A stretch of DNA of 64,000 nt from DASTFY01 sp963813375 (GCA_963813375.1 CAWEYT010000016.1:62001-126000), one strand, 5' to 3'. Positions 18,165-27,653 are shown, numbered from the stretch's first letter. Numbers and translations are program-made. Notes: generated by a model not told the origin, from the letters alone.

Positions 18165-18677
18165 TCAGGGCGGCCAGCCGCCGCGCAGTGCCCGCTCGGC
18201 GAGGAGCTCCTTGAGGTAGGGCGGCTCGTCCTGCCCGGTCCGCCACCCCCATGACGACGAGACGCGCCAGTGCGAGAACCGCCACAGGCCATCCTCCGGA
18301 TCCCGTACGGCACTGCCCTCGTACATCCCGCCGCTGAGGTTGTGGTCCCGCGTGCTGAGGAGGTACGAGGAGAGGTCCGCGCTCATCGCGTCCTCGGCCA
18401 CGACGATCGAGGTGTTGGCGGCATGGTGACGGTGCGTGCCGGCAGAGAGCAGGCTGTAGACGGCGTTGATGGCGTCCCGACCCACCAGGTCGCGGTCCTT
18501 GCCGCTCCCGGGTGGGAAGTTGCGCAGCTCGACGACCGCGTCCACCGTGAAGAGGTCGAGGAGCTCGGCCGTCGCGGCGACGTCGATGCCGTGGAGGTAC
18601 CTGTGCAGCAACCGGCGGACGGCGCTCTCGGCCTCCAGCCGGGCCACTCTGATGCTCAGGTCGTCTGGCGAGTCCAC
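18165..18677 (-). CDS. SnoaL-like / NTF2-fold protein
   Basis: 170 residues. The N-terminal pattern ESAVRRLLHRYLHGID followed by ELLDLFTVDAVVEL is typical of SnoaL-like and bile-acid-dehydratase-like NTF2 proteins, and the C-terminal WRFSHWRV strand closes the fold. Family members are small dehydratases, isomerases or ligand-binding proteins, often in steroid or polyketide metabolism. The catalytic His-Asp pair may be His25/Asp28, but this is a guess. It starts at the ATG at 18677. No neighbour fixes its substrate. Confidence 0.7.
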   Translation of the reverse strand: MDSPDDLSIRVARLEAESAVRRLLHRYLHGIDVAATAELLDLFTVDAVVELRNFPPGSGKDRDLVGRDAINAVYSLLSAGTHRHHAANTSIVVAEDAMSADLSSYLLSTRDHNLSGGMYEGSAVRDPEDGLWRFSHWRVSSSWGWRTGQDEPPYLKELLAERALRGGWPP

Positions 18678-18743
18678 GGCGCGGAAGGTAGCGGAGCGGC
18701 GGGCCTCGTGCTCGGGCGGTGCTCCGCCGCCGCCCCGACGCCC

Positions 18744-19565
18744 TCAGCCCTTGCGGTAGCGACCCACGGCGAGTGGCGCGAACACCGCGATGATGGCGGC
18801 GATCCACAGCAGCGAGCGCGTCAACGGTCCGGCGACCGCGCCGCCCTGGCTGAGGGCGCGGATGGCGTTGGCGGTCTGCGTCACCGGCTGGTGGTTGGCG
18901 AAGGTCTGCAGCCAGCCGGGCATCGCGGCCGTGGGGACGAAGGCCGAGCTGGCGAACACGAGCGGGAAGATGATGGCGAAGCCGGCCAGCTGTGCCGTTT
19001 CCGGCTGACCGGTCTTCAGGCCGATGAAGGCGAAGACCCACGACAAGGCGAAGCCGAACAGCACGGCGAGGAGGATCGCGGCCACCGCGGGCAGGAACCC
19101 GTTGTGGAACCGGAAACCGATCAAGGTGCCCACGGTGACGACCAGGAGGACGACGAAGAGGTTGCGCACCGCATCGGCACTGGTGCGGCCGGACAGCACC
19201 GCCGAACGGGCCATGGGCAGGGACCGGAAGCGGTCCATGATGCCCGTGCCCATGTCGGTGGCCAGGCCTATCGCCGTCGACGTGGCACCGAACGCGACCG
19301 TCTGCACCATGATCCCCGGGAGCAGGTAGTCGATGTAGCTCCCACCACCCGTCGGATCGATGGCGCCACCGAAGACGTAGTTGAACAGCAGCACGAACAT
19401 GATCGGCTGGATCGTGGAGAAGAACACGAGCTGCGGGGTGCGCAGGATGCGCAACAGGTTCCGGCGGGCCACGGTGAGCCCGTCGACGAGCGCCGCGCCG
19501 CGCGGGAGGGCGGCGATGACGGCGTCCGGTGCGGGCGAGGAGACGGGGATGCTGGTCGCGGTCAT
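18744..19565 (-). CDS. ABC-2 type exporter permease, DrrB-like
   Basis: 273 residues with six predicted membrane segments (about 50-75, 85-110, 130-155, 160-185, 195-215 and 245-265). The N-terminal segment RNLLRILRTPQLVFF and the central DRFRSLPMARSAV loop match the DrrB branch of ABC-2 permeases, which export drugs or lipids. The start overlaps the stop of the ATPase gene as ATGA, so the two subunits are translationally coupled. The transported compound is unknown. Confidence 0.88.
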   Translation of the reverse strand: MTATSIPVSSPAPDAVIAALPRGAALVDGLTVARRNLLRILRTPQLVFFSTIQPIMFVLLFNYVFGGAIDPTGGGSYIDYLLPGIMVQTVAFGATSTAIGLATDMGTGIMDRFRSLPMARSAVLSGRTSADAVRNLFVVLLVVTVGTLIGFRFHNGFLPAVAAILLAVLFGFALSWVFAFIGLKTGQPETAQLAGFAIIFPLVFASSAFVPTAAMPGWLQTFANHQPVTQTANAIRALSQGGAVAGPLTRSLLWIAAIIAVFAPLAVGRYRKG

Positions 19566-20601
19566 GCCTTGCTCCGTTCCGGGCCGCGGCGGGCGCGACC
19601 GGGTGATCGGCCGGCGCCGTTGCCCTCGACGCCGTCACCTTCGGCCGTCGTCTTGCGGCCGGTGAGGGCGAGGAAGACGTCGTCGAGGGACGGCCGTCGC
19701 AGCGCCAGGTCGGCGATCGGGATCTCGCGCGTCGTCGAGCGCCCGCACCGCCTCGACGAGGGCGGACGGCCCTGCCGCGGTCGGGATGGCCAGGTGCCGA
19801 CCGTCGCCGTCCACCTGGGAGGGCTCGGCACCGAGAGGGTGCGAGGGCAGCCATCACCCGGTCCATGTCCGCCGCGTGCTCCACCCCCACCTCGAGCACG
19901 TCGCCGCCGAGCTGCGACTTCAGCTCGTCCGCCGTGCCCCGCGCGATGACACGACCGTGGTCGATCACCACGATGGAGCTGGCCAGCGCGTCCGCCTCCT
20001 CCAGGTACTGGGTGGTGAGGAGGACGGTCGTCCCGTCCCGCACGAGCTGCTTCATGAAGTCCCACAGCTCGATGCGGGTGCGAGGGTCGAGGCCGGTGGT
20101 CGGCTCGTCGAGGATCAGGATGCGGGGCTGCCCGACGAGGCTGGCGCCGAGGTCGAGGCGGCGGCGCATGCCCCCGGAGTAGGTGCGCACGGGTCGGTCG
20201 GCGGCGTCCGTGAGGCCGAGGCGCTCCAACGCCTCCTCGGCCCGCTGGCGCGCCACTCGGGCACTGAGCCGGTACAGGCGTCCGACCATCTCCAGGTTCT
20301 CGCGACCGGTGAGCATCTCGTCGACGGCGGCGTACTGCCCGGCGAGACCGATGACGGAGCGCACCGCCGTCGGCCGCTCGACGACGTCGAGGCCCGCCAC
20401 CCGCGCCGTCCCGGCGTCAGGCCGGATCAACGTGGCCAGCACCTTCACGAGCGTCGTCTTGCCGGCGCCGTTCGGGCCGAGGAGCCCGAGCACGCTGGCT
20501 GCCGGCACCTCCAGGTCCACGCCGTCCAGCGCGCGGGTCGTCCCGAAGGACTTCGCCACACCCTGCACCTCGATCATCGGGCCGTTCACGGACGCCGTCA
20601 T
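19562..20601 (-). CDS. ABC exporter ATP-binding protein, DrrA-like (two frame breaks)
   Basis: About 346 residues. Walker A GPNGAGKTTLV lies near residue 40, the signature YSGGMRRRL near 140, Walker B ILILDEPTTGLD near 160, and the DrrA-type C-terminal region ends in RRPSLDDVFL. Breaks near 19845 and 19735 (both +1) lie in the variable region after the nucleotide-binding domain; joined, the sequence runs ..GAEPSQVDGDG.. to ..IPIADLALRRPS... The ATG at 20601 starts 72 bases from the divergent nitroreductase gene. It energises the DrrB-like permease downstream. Confidence 0.88.
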
Positions 20602-20672
20602 GCCGTCCGTTCTAGCGGCGTGGGTGCCGGCCAGCCTCCCGAGATGTGATCGGGCCGTTACGGTGCGCATCC

Positions 20673-21330
20673 ATGGGAGACATCGACCTGGCCGCGGCCG
20701 ACCACCTGCTCACCACCACGCGGGCGGTCCGGAAGCGCCTCGACCTCACCCGCGCCGTTCCGCACGAGCTGGTGCTCGAGTGCATCCGGGTAGCGGTCCA
20801 GGCCCCCGCAGGAGGGAACATCCAGCGCTGGCGGTGGCTGGTGGTCGACGACCAGGAGACGAAGGACGGCCTGGCCGACCTGTACCGCCGCGCCTACGCC
20901 CCGTACATGGCCGAGCAGCGGGCCGCCGTCGCCACCTCGGGCCGCAGCGACGCGGACCGCATCATGTCGAGCTCGGACTACCTGACCGAGCACCTCCAGG
21001 ACGTCCCGACGCTCGTCATCCCCTGCTTCCTCGGCCCGCCCCGACGTGACGCTCCCGCAGGGGATGCTGGCCGGGATGTACGGCTCGATCCTGCCCGCGG
21101 TCTGGAACTTCATGCTGGCCGCCCGCGCCCGCGGGCTGGGGACGGCGTGGACCACGCTGCACCTGGGGTACGAGGCGGAGGCGGGTGAGCTGCTCGGCAT
21201 CCCCGACACCGTCAGCCAGGTCGCGCTGATCCCCGTCGCCTACTACACCGGCGACACGTTCAAGCCCGGCAGCCGCCGCCCCGTGGAGGAGATCACCTAC
21301 CTCAACCGCTGGAAGCAGCCCATCGCCTGA
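20673..21330 (+). CDS. Nitroreductase family FMN oxidoreductase (one frame break)
   Basis: About 218 residues. The N-terminal TTTRAVRKRLDLT and PAGGNIQRWRWLVV segments hold the FMN phosphate-binding Arg/Ser pattern, and the C-terminal part has an ARARGLGTAWTTLH helix and a GIPDTVSQVALIPV segment typical of the family. The frame changes +1 near 21038, between the dimer helices. Members reduce nitro groups, quinones or act on flavins with NAD(P)H. The start is the ATG at 20673. The gene ends 18 bases before the convergent CBS gene. Confidence 0.8.
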
Positions 21331-21348
21331 GGGCTGCGTTCCCGCGTC

Positions 21349-21786
21349 TCAGCGACCCTGGGTGATGTACTCGTAGAGCGCCTGGTTCTCGCTCTCGAGC
21401 TGGCCGAGACGGAACTTCACGACGTCGCCGATCGACACGATGCCGGCCAGCGCTCCCTCGTCGTCGGCCACGGGCAGGTGGCGGATGCGCTGATCCGTCA
21501 TCAGCCACATGAGCTGCTCCATGGTGTCCTTGTGGCCGCACGTCGTGACCTCACGGGTCATGAGATCGGCCACGGTGAGGTCCAGGGCGGCAGTCGAGCG
21601 GGACCCCAGGCCGCGGACGACGTCGCGCTCGGAGAGGATGCCGTCGATCGTGCGCCCGTCGGCCGACACGACCAGGGCTCCGACCCGGCGCTCGTTGAGC
21701 AGGGCGACCGCGTCGCGCACGCTGGCGTCAGGGGCGATGGTCGCCACGTCGGTCCCCTTCGCAGCCAGGATGCTCTGGACGTACAT
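21349..21786 (-). CDS. Tandem CBS-domain protein
   Basis: 145 residues made of two CBS repeats (about 10-65 and 75-130), each with a GI(L/V)S-x-x-D pattern (GILSERDVVRGL, GIVSIGDVVKF). The pair forms a Bateman module that binds adenosyl nucleotides such as AMP, ATP or SAM. No catalytic domain is attached, as in stress-related actinobacterial CBS proteins. The ATG at 21786 has a GGGAGG ribosome site 6 bases upstream and is preferred to an earlier start at 21825. A 12-bp palindrome lies upstream. Confidence 0.85.
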   Translation of the reverse strand: MYVQSILAAKGTDVATIAPDASVRDAVALLNERRVGALVVSADGRTIDGILSERDVVRGLGSRSTAALDLTVADLMTREVTTCGHKDTMEQLMWLMTDQRIRHLPVADDEGALAGIVSIGDVVKFRLGQLESENQALYEYITQGR

Positions 21787-21809
21787 CGAAACCTCCCCGA
21801 GGTCCCTTC

Positions 21810-21821
21810 CCTCGTACGAGG
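21810..21821. promoter_or_regulatory. 12-bp palindrome upstream of the CBS gene
   Basis: CCTCGTACGAGG is a perfect palindrome 24 bases before the CBS start codon. Its position in the leader or promoter makes it a candidate repressor site. A TTGACG box at 21842-21847 on the minus strand could be the -35 element, though no well-spaced -10 box is clear. Confidence 0.4.
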
Positions 21822-21993
21822 TCACATTAGTGAATCGCGCCCGTCAACTCGTCGCCGGACGAACTCCGTACCGACCGGCGGTCTCGACGATGTCGTCAGC
21901 TCCGACGCCGGTTCTCGTGCGGGCTCGGATCACCGCCGACGGACCGTATTCGACGGGGTGCGGACGGGGGTGCGGCTCGTAGGGTGGGGAGTC

Positions 21994-22905
21994 GTGGACG
22001 AGGAGCGGCGGGGCATCGCGCTGGGGTTGGCGGCGTACCTCGTCTGGGGGTTCCTGACCATCTACTGGAAGGCCCTGCAGGGCCTCAACGCGTTCCAGTT
22101 GATCGGGGCTCGCATCATCAGCTCCTTCGTGCTCCTGGCCGCCTTCCTCGCGCTCACCCACCGCTGGCGGGGGCTCGGGATCCTCAGGCGGGACCGGTCC
22201 GTGCTGGGCCTGGTGGCCGTGGCGGCCGTGCTGCTGACAGCCAACTGGACCGCCTATGTCTGGGCCGTCGTCCACGACGACGTCATCCAGACCGCGCTGG
22301 GGTACTTCATCGCACCGCTCGGCACGGTCCTCATCGGCGTGGTGGCACTGCGGGAGCACCTCCGACCCGCCCAGAAGGTCGCGCTCGGGCTCGCCGCGGT
22401 GGCCGTGATCGAGCTGACGCTGTCCTACGGGCGGGTGCCGGTGGTGGCCCTGATCATCTCGACGTCGTGGGCCTTCTACGGCTTGCTGAAGCGCAGGATG
22501 CCGATGGGGGCGTTCGAGGGCCTGACGGGAGAGACACTCGTCCTGCTGGTGCCCGCAGTGGCGGTCGTCGCGCTCCCCGCGGTCGCCGGCCACGGGCTGG
22601 CCACCCAGGGCACGACGGGCCAGATGGTCCTCGTGGCCCTGTCCGGCGTGGCCACCACGGCCCCGCTCCTCATGTTCGCCGGCGCGGCCCGCCGGGTGCC
22701 GTTCACCCTGCTAGGCCCCATGCAGTACATCGTTCCCACGATCAACTTCCTGCTCGGCGTCTTCCTGTACCACGAGCCCCTCGCGGCCAGCCAGGTCGTG
22801 GGCTTCGCCCTCGTCTGGGTCGGCCTGATCATCTTCACGGTCGACAGCATCCGCTCCGTGCGCACGGCGCCGGGCGCGCCGGTGCCCGCTACCGTGGCCC
22901 CGTGA
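21994..22905 (+). CDS. RarD-like EamA-family permease
   Basis: 303 residues with about ten membrane segments. The opening GLAAYLVWGFLTIYWKAL and the TANWTAYVWAV segment are diagnostic of RarD (chloramphenicol-sensitive protein) within the drug/metabolite transporters. It probably moves small metabolites; the RarD substrate is not firmly known. GTG at 21994 has an AGGGTGGGGA ribosome site. The stop overlaps the GTG of the following lipoprotein gene (GTGA), so the two are coupled. Confidence 0.85.
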   Translation: MDEERRGIALGLAAYLVWGFLTIYWKALQGLNAFQLIGARIISSFVLLAAFLALTHRWRGLGILRRDRSVLGLVAVAAVLLTANWTAYVWAVVHDDVIQTALGYFIAPLGTVLIGVVALREHLRPAQKVALGLAAVAVIELTLSYGRVPVVALIISTSWAFYGLLKRRMPMGAFEGLTGETLVLLVPAVAVVALPAVAGHGLATQGTTGQMVLVALSGVATTAPLLMFAGAARRVPFTLLGPMQYIVPTINFLLGVFLYHEPLAASQVVGFALVWVGLIIFTVDSIRSVRTAPGAPVPATVAP

Positions 22906-23642
22906 CTCGCACCCTGCTGGTGGGGCTGGGCGCGGCGGCGGTCCTGCTGGCTGCGTGCTCCCCCGACAAGACCGACTTCCGCGATGCCGCCACCGGTGTG
23001 ATCGAGGGCGACCTCGCCGAGAACCTGGCCATCGAGGAGCTGGACGCGACCTGCGAGGATCCGGGCTCGAAGGACGTGGGCACGACCTTCACCTGCACCG
23101 CCACGACCCCCGACGGCGAGGAACTGACCTTCAACGCCGAGATCCGGGGGGACGACGAGGTCTTCGTCTACACGACGAACTACGACCGGGTGGCGAGGAT
23201 CCTCATCGAAGGCCAGCTGGCCTCGAGCCTGGGGGCCGAGAGCCTGACGACGGCGTGCGACGAGCCCGGTTCGACGGAGGTGGGGACCACCTTCACGTGC
23301 ACGGCCGATCTACCGAGCGGCGACACGATCACCATCGATGCCCAGGTGCAGGAGGACGGCGAGGTGGCGGTCCAGACGACCAACGTCCTGACGCCGGAGA
23401 ACCTGGCGAACATCGAGTCCGAGGCGGCGCGGATCCTGAGCGAGCAGGTCGGCCAGACCCTGCCCGCTGAGAACATCGACTGCGGGACCGAGCCGATCGT
23501 CGCGGAGGCCGGCGAGCCGTTCGTGTGCGCGCTGATCGACCCGGCCGACGCCACCACCATCTATGACGCGATGATCACCCTGGACGACCTGACCAACCCG
23601 ACCCAGCTCGACGTCGAGATCGCCAGCGCACCGAGGGCCTGA
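22902..23642 (+). CDS. Lipoprotein with three DUF4333-like repeats
   Basis: 246 residues. The signal ends in the lipobox LLAAC, so the protein is lipid-anchored on the outer face. Three related modules of about 75 residues follow. The first two each contain a cysteine pair around the pattern C-(4)-GS-x-x-VGTTFTC-T-A; the third is C-G-x-(9)-GEPFVC and more diverged. This is the DUF4333 pattern seen in actinobacterial lipoproteins, of unknown function. Tandem triplication is less usual than one copy. It is translationally coupled to the RarD-like permease, which hints at a joint role. Confidence 0.75.
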   Translation: MTRTLLVGLGAAAVLLAACSPDKTDFRDAATGVIEGDLAENLAIEELDATCEDPGSKDVGTTFTCTATTPDGEELTFNAEIRGDDEVFVYTTNYDRVARILIEGQLASSLGAESLTTACDEPGSTEVGTTFTCTADLPSGDTITIDAQVQEDGEVAVQTTNVLTPENLANIESEAARILSEQVGQTLPAENIDCGTEPIVAEAGEPFVCALIDPADATTIYDAMITLDDLTNPTQLDVEIASAPRA

Positions 23643-23673
23643 GCCTCAGGTGCCCGCGCGCCGAAGGCTGCGC

Positions 23674-24831
23674 TCATGTAGACAGCACGGTGCAGGCGCT
23701 GATCCCCGGCGCGCCGTAGACGTGGGTGAACGCCGTGGTCGGTCCGTCGGGGACCTGGCGTGCGCCGGCCCGCCCTCGCAGCTGCAGCACGCTCTCGTAG
23801 ACCTGCCGGAGCCCCGACGCGCCGATGGGTTCACCGTTGGCCAGGCAGCCGCCGTCGGTGTTGACCGGGAGCCGACCGCCGATCTCGGTCTCGCCGAGCT
23901 GGATCATCTCCTCCTGCTCGCCGTCCTGGCACAGGCCCGTCTCGGCCAGGTGCATGACCTCGGCCCCGGACTCGGTGTCCTGGATCTGTGCCACGTCGAT
24001 CTCGTCGGGGCCGATCCCGGCCATCTCGAACGCGCCGCGGGCCGCGGCAACGGTGGGGCTCGGCCCCCGCTCGGGCGCCAGCCACGGCGAGAACACCTCG
24101 AAGCTCCCGAACGGACGGCTGCGCAGCACGGCCGACCGGAGGTAGATGGGCGAATCGGTGAAGCGCGACGCCAGGTCGCCCCGGCACAGCACGAGCGCGA
24201 CCCCGCCCTCGCCCGGCGAGCAGAACATGTACTGCGTCAGCGGGTGCGAGAGCATCGGCCCGTTCAGCACCTCCTCCTCGGAGAGTGGCTTGCGCCTCCA
24301 GGCGTTCTCGTTGAGCGAGCCGTTGCGGAAGGCCTTGACCGCGACCTTGGCCAGCGTGCCGGCGGTGATGCCGTGGTCGTGCATGTAGCGCTGGATCTTC
24401 AGGCCGAAGAACTGCGTGGTGAGCATCAGTCCGGTGTCGCCGTACCAGTCGCCCAGGCCCCAGTCGGCGGGCTTGGGGTCGAACGCGCCGCGCGGGTGCT
24501 TGTCGAACCCGATGGCCATGACCACGTCGGCGGCGCCGGCGTTGATGGCGTTGTAGCCGCTGATCAGCGCGCTCCCGCCGGTGGCGCAGCCGTTGGCGAC
24601 GTTGATGAACGGCACCCCGGTCAGCCCGAGGGTGCTGACCATGGTGTCCGGCTTGCCCGCCGCGTCGGAACCGCCGAAGGCGAACTGGATGTCGCTCCAC
24701 CCGCACGACGCGTCGGCCAGCGCCCGGCGCACGGCCACCGCACCCTGCTCCATGCCCGTCGAATCGTGGCGCCCGAAGGGGTGGATCCCGGCCCCCACGA
24801 TGGCCACGTCGCTGCTGTTGCCAGCGCTCAT
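23674..24831 (-). CDS. Thiolase-family acetyl-CoA acyltransferase / SCP-x-like lipid-transfer thiolase
   Basis: 385 residues without a frame break. The nucleophile cysteine is in NGCATGGSAL near residue 82, and the C-terminal NTDGGCLANGEPIGASG holds the second active-site cysteine/His region. The overall pattern is the thiolase-like branch that pairs with DUF35 (ChsH2/OB-fold) partners, as in cholesterol side-chain degradation. Its start overlaps the DUF35 gene stop as ATGA. With the adjacent enoyl-CoA hydratases it likely cleaves a 3-oxoacyl-CoA or acts as an aldolase partner. The substrate is not determined. Confidence 0.85.
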   Translation of the reverse strand: MSAGNSSDVAIVGAGIHPFGRHDSTGMEQGAVAVRRALADASCGWSDIQFAFGGSDAAGKPDTMVSTLGLTGVPFINVANGCATGGSALISGYNAINAGAADVVMAIGFDKHPRGAFDPKPADWGLGDWYGDTGLMLTTQFFGLKIQRYMHDHGITAGTLAKVAVKAFRNGSLNENAWRRKPLSEEEVLNGPMLSHPLTQYMFCSPGEGGVALVLCRGDLASRFTDSPIYLRSAVLRSRPFGSFEVFSPWLAPERGPSPTVAAARGAFEMAGIGPDEIDVAQIQDTESGAEVMHLAETGLCQDGEQEEMIQLGETEIGGRLPVNTDGGCLANGEPIGASGLRQVYESVLQLRGRAGARQVPDGPTTAFTHVYGAPGISACTVLST

Positions 24832-25306
24832 GTCTGCGCTCCTTCCTCGACCGGCGCGAACGCGAACGTCACCACCTCGGTCCCGTCGTCGTCGGTCGTG
24901 AACGGCACGATGACCAGCTCGACCGGCATGCCGATGGCGAGCCGGTCGGGATCGTTCTCGGTCAGGCGGGACTCGACGATCACGCCGCCACCGTCCCCGT
25001 CCCGTCATCGCCATCGAGGTCGAGCTGGACGTAGCCCACCCCGTAGGGCACGAAGGTCTGCGGCGTCTCCCGGCCCGCATAGGGCGGCGACTTGGGCAGG
25101 AAGCCCTGGATGGTCCAGCTCCACAGCCGACCGTGCCGGGGCAGCAGCACGTCCTCCACCACGGTCGATGACGTCCGTGGGCACGAGGCCTGCCGGGGGA
25201 ACGTGATCACGCCGCTCTCGGGGAAGCGGCTGCCGATGAGCTGCGGCTCGTCGGCCGGCCAGGTGAACAGGCCGTCGACCACCGGCCGGCGCGCCTGGGT
25301 CGTCAC
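24828..25306 (-). CDS. DUF35 OB-fold protein, thiolase partner (one frame break)
   Basis: About 159 residues. An N-terminal rubredoxin-like zinc-ribbon region (FTWPADEPQLIGSRF, then CPRTS with only one clear Cys remaining) is followed by an OB-fold (LWSWTIQGF, VPYGVGYVQLD, IGMPVELVIVPF). These proteins bind and activate thiolases or hydratases acting on CoA esters. The zinc ribbon looks degenerate: few of the usual four cysteines are present. The frame changes near 24985 (+2), repaired by one added base to give ..TVAGVIVES... GTG at 25306 overlaps the TetR stop (GTGA). Confidence 0.8.
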
Positions 25307-25932
25307 CGCACCCTCTCGACCAGCAGGGTGCCGCCGACGAGACGCTCCAGCACCGACACCGCGGCCGCATGACGATCGGGATCACCGCTCAGGTTGGAGA
25401 ACCGGGCCAGGCCGGCCAGCATCGCATTGAGGAAATCCTCGACCGCGGCCGGATCGACGTCGGGCGCCAGCTCGCCCCGCGCGACGGCGTCGCCGACGAG
25501 CCGGTGCATGAAGCTGTTCGTCCGGGCGACCATCGGGCGCAGCTTCTCACGGAGCTCTGGGTGCCGCGCCACCTCGGGCGAGACACCGATCACGAACCCG
25601 GCCAGGGACGGGTCGCGACGGTTCAGCTCGACGGCCGCCTCCAGCACGGCCCGGAAGCGGTCGATGAAGTCGTCGTGCACGAACGCCTTCTCGAACTCGC
25701 CGTAGACCAGGTCCTGCACCTGCCCGTACACCTGGCCGTAGAGGTCGGCCTTGGACGCGGTGTAGTGGTACAGCGCACCGGTGGTCACGCCGGCGTCGGT
25801 GGCGATGTCGCGGTTCGTCGTCGCGTCGTAGCCGCGAGAGGCGAACGAGCGGCGGGCCGCGGTGAGGATCCGCCCCCGGGTCACGGTGGAGTCGACGGCC
25901 GGCGGCCGGCCGAGGCGGCGGGCGGTGGTCAC
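25303..25932 (-). CDS. TetR-family transcriptional regulator
   Basis: 209 residues. The N-terminal helix-turn-helix is clear: ILTAARRSFASRGYDATT, then DIATDAGVTTGALYHY (residues about 18-55). The C-terminal ligand domain has no obvious family. It lies inside the acyl-CoA operon with GTGA overlaps on both sides, so it is co-expressed with the genes it probably represses; acyl-CoA-responsive TetR proteins are common in such clusters. Confidence 0.88.
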   Translation of the reverse strand: MTTARRLGRPPAVDSTVTRGRILTAARRSFASRGYDATTNRDIATDAGVTTGALYHYTASKADLYGQVYGQVQDLVYGEFEKAFVHDDFIDRFRAVLEAAVELNRRDPSLAGFVIGVSPEVARHPELREKLRPMVARTNSFMHRLVGDAVARGELAPDVDPAAVEDFLNAMLAGLARFSNLSGDPDRHAAAVSVLERLVGGTLLVERVR

Positions 25933-26789
25933 GGCGCCCGCTCCGGAGCGGGGGCCACGGAGGGAGCGGGAGCGCGTGCGGGGCCGGGATCGACCGCCAC
26001 ACCGAACCGGATCCGGTTGTGGGCGTGGGCGAGGTGCTGCATCGAGAACGCCGCCTTCAGGGCCGTCAGTTGGCCTTGGGCCTCCAGCGCCTGGTTGACG
26101 CTCTCCTTGGCCAGCTTGAGGGCGAAGCTGGGCCTCTGCGCGATGCGACGGGCGAGGTCGAGCGTGAACGGGCGCAGCTCCGCCGCCGGCACGACCTGGT
26201 TGACCATGCCGAGCTGGCGCGCCTCGTCCGCTGTCACCCAGTCCCCGGTGAACAGCAGCTCCTTGGCCTTGCGGGCCCCGAGCTCCCACGGGTGGGCGAA
26301 GTACTCCACGCCGTTGACCCCCATGCCGACCACGGGGTCCGAGAACAGCGCGTCCTCGGCGGCGACGATGACGTCGGCCACCCACAGCAGCATCAGACCG
26401 CCGGCGATGGTCTTGCCCTGGGCCGCGGCGAGCAGCGGCTTGGGCAGGTTGCGCCACCGCCAGCACATGTGGAAGTAGACCTCCTCCTCCCAGGCCATGT
26501 GCCCTTCCTGGCCCTCCCTGCCGAAGCCGCCGTACGGACCGACGACGTCGAACTGCTTCATGCTCTCCGTGTCCCGCATGTCGTGGCCCGAGCAGAAGTG
26601 CGGGCCGTCGGCCTGCAGCACGATCACCTTGACGTCCTTGCGACGGCTGGCGTCGTCGAAGGCCGCGTTCAGCTCGTAGGTCATGCGCTTGTTCTGCGCG
26701 TTGCGGGTCTCGGGGCGGTCCAGGGTGACCGTGGCGATGCCGTGCTCCCCCGCGTCGAGCACGTCGTACCTGATGGTCTCGAACTCCAT
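25929..26789 (-). CDS. Enoyl-CoA hydratase/isomerase family protein 1
   Basis: 286 residues of the crotonase fold. The oxyanion-hole segments are FCSGHDM (near 65) and KTIAGGLML (near 125), followed by a catalytic region with FSDPVVGMGVNG. The usual first catalytic Glu position (after GGGxEL) reads differently here (GGLMLLWVAD), so hydratase activity is uncertain and another crotonase reaction is possible. A Pro/Ala-rich C-terminal tail extends beyond the family length. The start is the ATG at 26789; the stop overlaps the TetR start. Confidence 0.82.
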   Translation of the reverse strand: MEFETIRYDVLDAGEHGIATVTLDRPETRNAQNKRMTYELNAAFDDASRRKDVKVIVLQADGPHFCSGHDMRDTESMKQFDVVGPYGGFGREGQEGHMAWEEEVYFHMCWRWRNLPKPLLAAAQGKTIAGGLMLLWVADVIVAAEDALFSDPVVGMGVNGVEYFAHPWELGARKAKELLFTGDWVTADEARQLGMVNQVVPAAELRPFTLDLARRIAQRPSFALKLAKESVNQALEAQGQLTALKAAFSMQHLAHAHNRIRFGVAVDPGPARAPAPSVAPAPERAP

Positions 26790-26821
26790 GGACCTCGCTC
26801 CGTCCCGATCGACTGTAGAGG

Positions 26822-27653
26822 TCACGGATCCGCAGGGTCTGGTCCAGCGCCGGTCCGGTAGTCCCCGAACTGCGAGTCGCGAACATCGAGCGCCGCCGTC
26901 ACTCCCTCGGCCAGCTGCGCGAAGTAGGCCCGGCTCGACCGCTGGTGGAAGCCGAGGGCGTTGATGTCGGCAGTGGCCCGCATGGCGTCCCGCATGCCCA
27001 TGACCTCCATGGCCCGGTGCACGACGCGCTTGTTGAGGGCTTGGAGGTCCGGGGGCACCTTGGCCACCCGTGCGGCCACGGCCAGCACCGCCGGCTCCAG
27101 CTCGCCGGCTGGGAAGGCCCGGTTGGCGAAGCCGGCGGCGACCGCCTCCTCGCCGGACATCGAGTCTCCCGTGAGCATGGCCTCCATGGCCCGACGCCAA
27201 CCGAGCAGCCACGGGTGCCATGCCATGTCGGGGGAGCTCATCAGACGAACCGGCGGGTACCCGATCTGCGCGTCCTCGGCGACGTAGACGAGGTCGCAGG
27301 CCGTGGCCAGCTCGGTGCCGCCGGCCAGGCAGTACCCGTGGACCTGGGCGATGAGGGGCGTGGCCATGTCCATCATCTCGAACCAGCCCTGGAGGACGTG
27401 ACGGGCCCAGCTGCCATCGGCCGCGGTCGCCGGCCACGGGAGCGGCTCGGCTCGGTCCTGGGCCAGGTCGTAACCGGCCGAGAAGCAGGGACCGGCCCCC
27501 CGGATGACGATCACCCGCACGTCGGGGTCGGCGTCGCCGGTCCGCAGCTGTTCGAACAGCTCGGTCGCGCAGCGCGTTGGAGAGCGCGTTGCGCTTGGCG
27601 GGCCGGTTGAGGGTCAGGCGGCGGACGAACGGTGCGGGGTCATCGGCCAGCAC
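26822..27653 (-). CDS. Enoyl-CoA hydratase/isomerase family protein 2 (one frame break)
   Basis: About 277 residues of the crotonase fold. Segments include RLTLNRPAKRNALSNAL, GPCFSAGYDL and GYCLAGGTELATACD; the Glu in GGTEL matches the first catalytic Glu of hydratases. The frame changes +1 near 27570; dropping one base gives NALRDELFEQL, the normal spacing. The start is uncertain: GTG at 27653, or GTG at 27697 after an Asp/Ala-rich repeat encoded by a 15-base tandem repeat. It lies 32 bases before the first hydratase gene and is the first gene of the catabolic operon. Confidence 0.82.
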
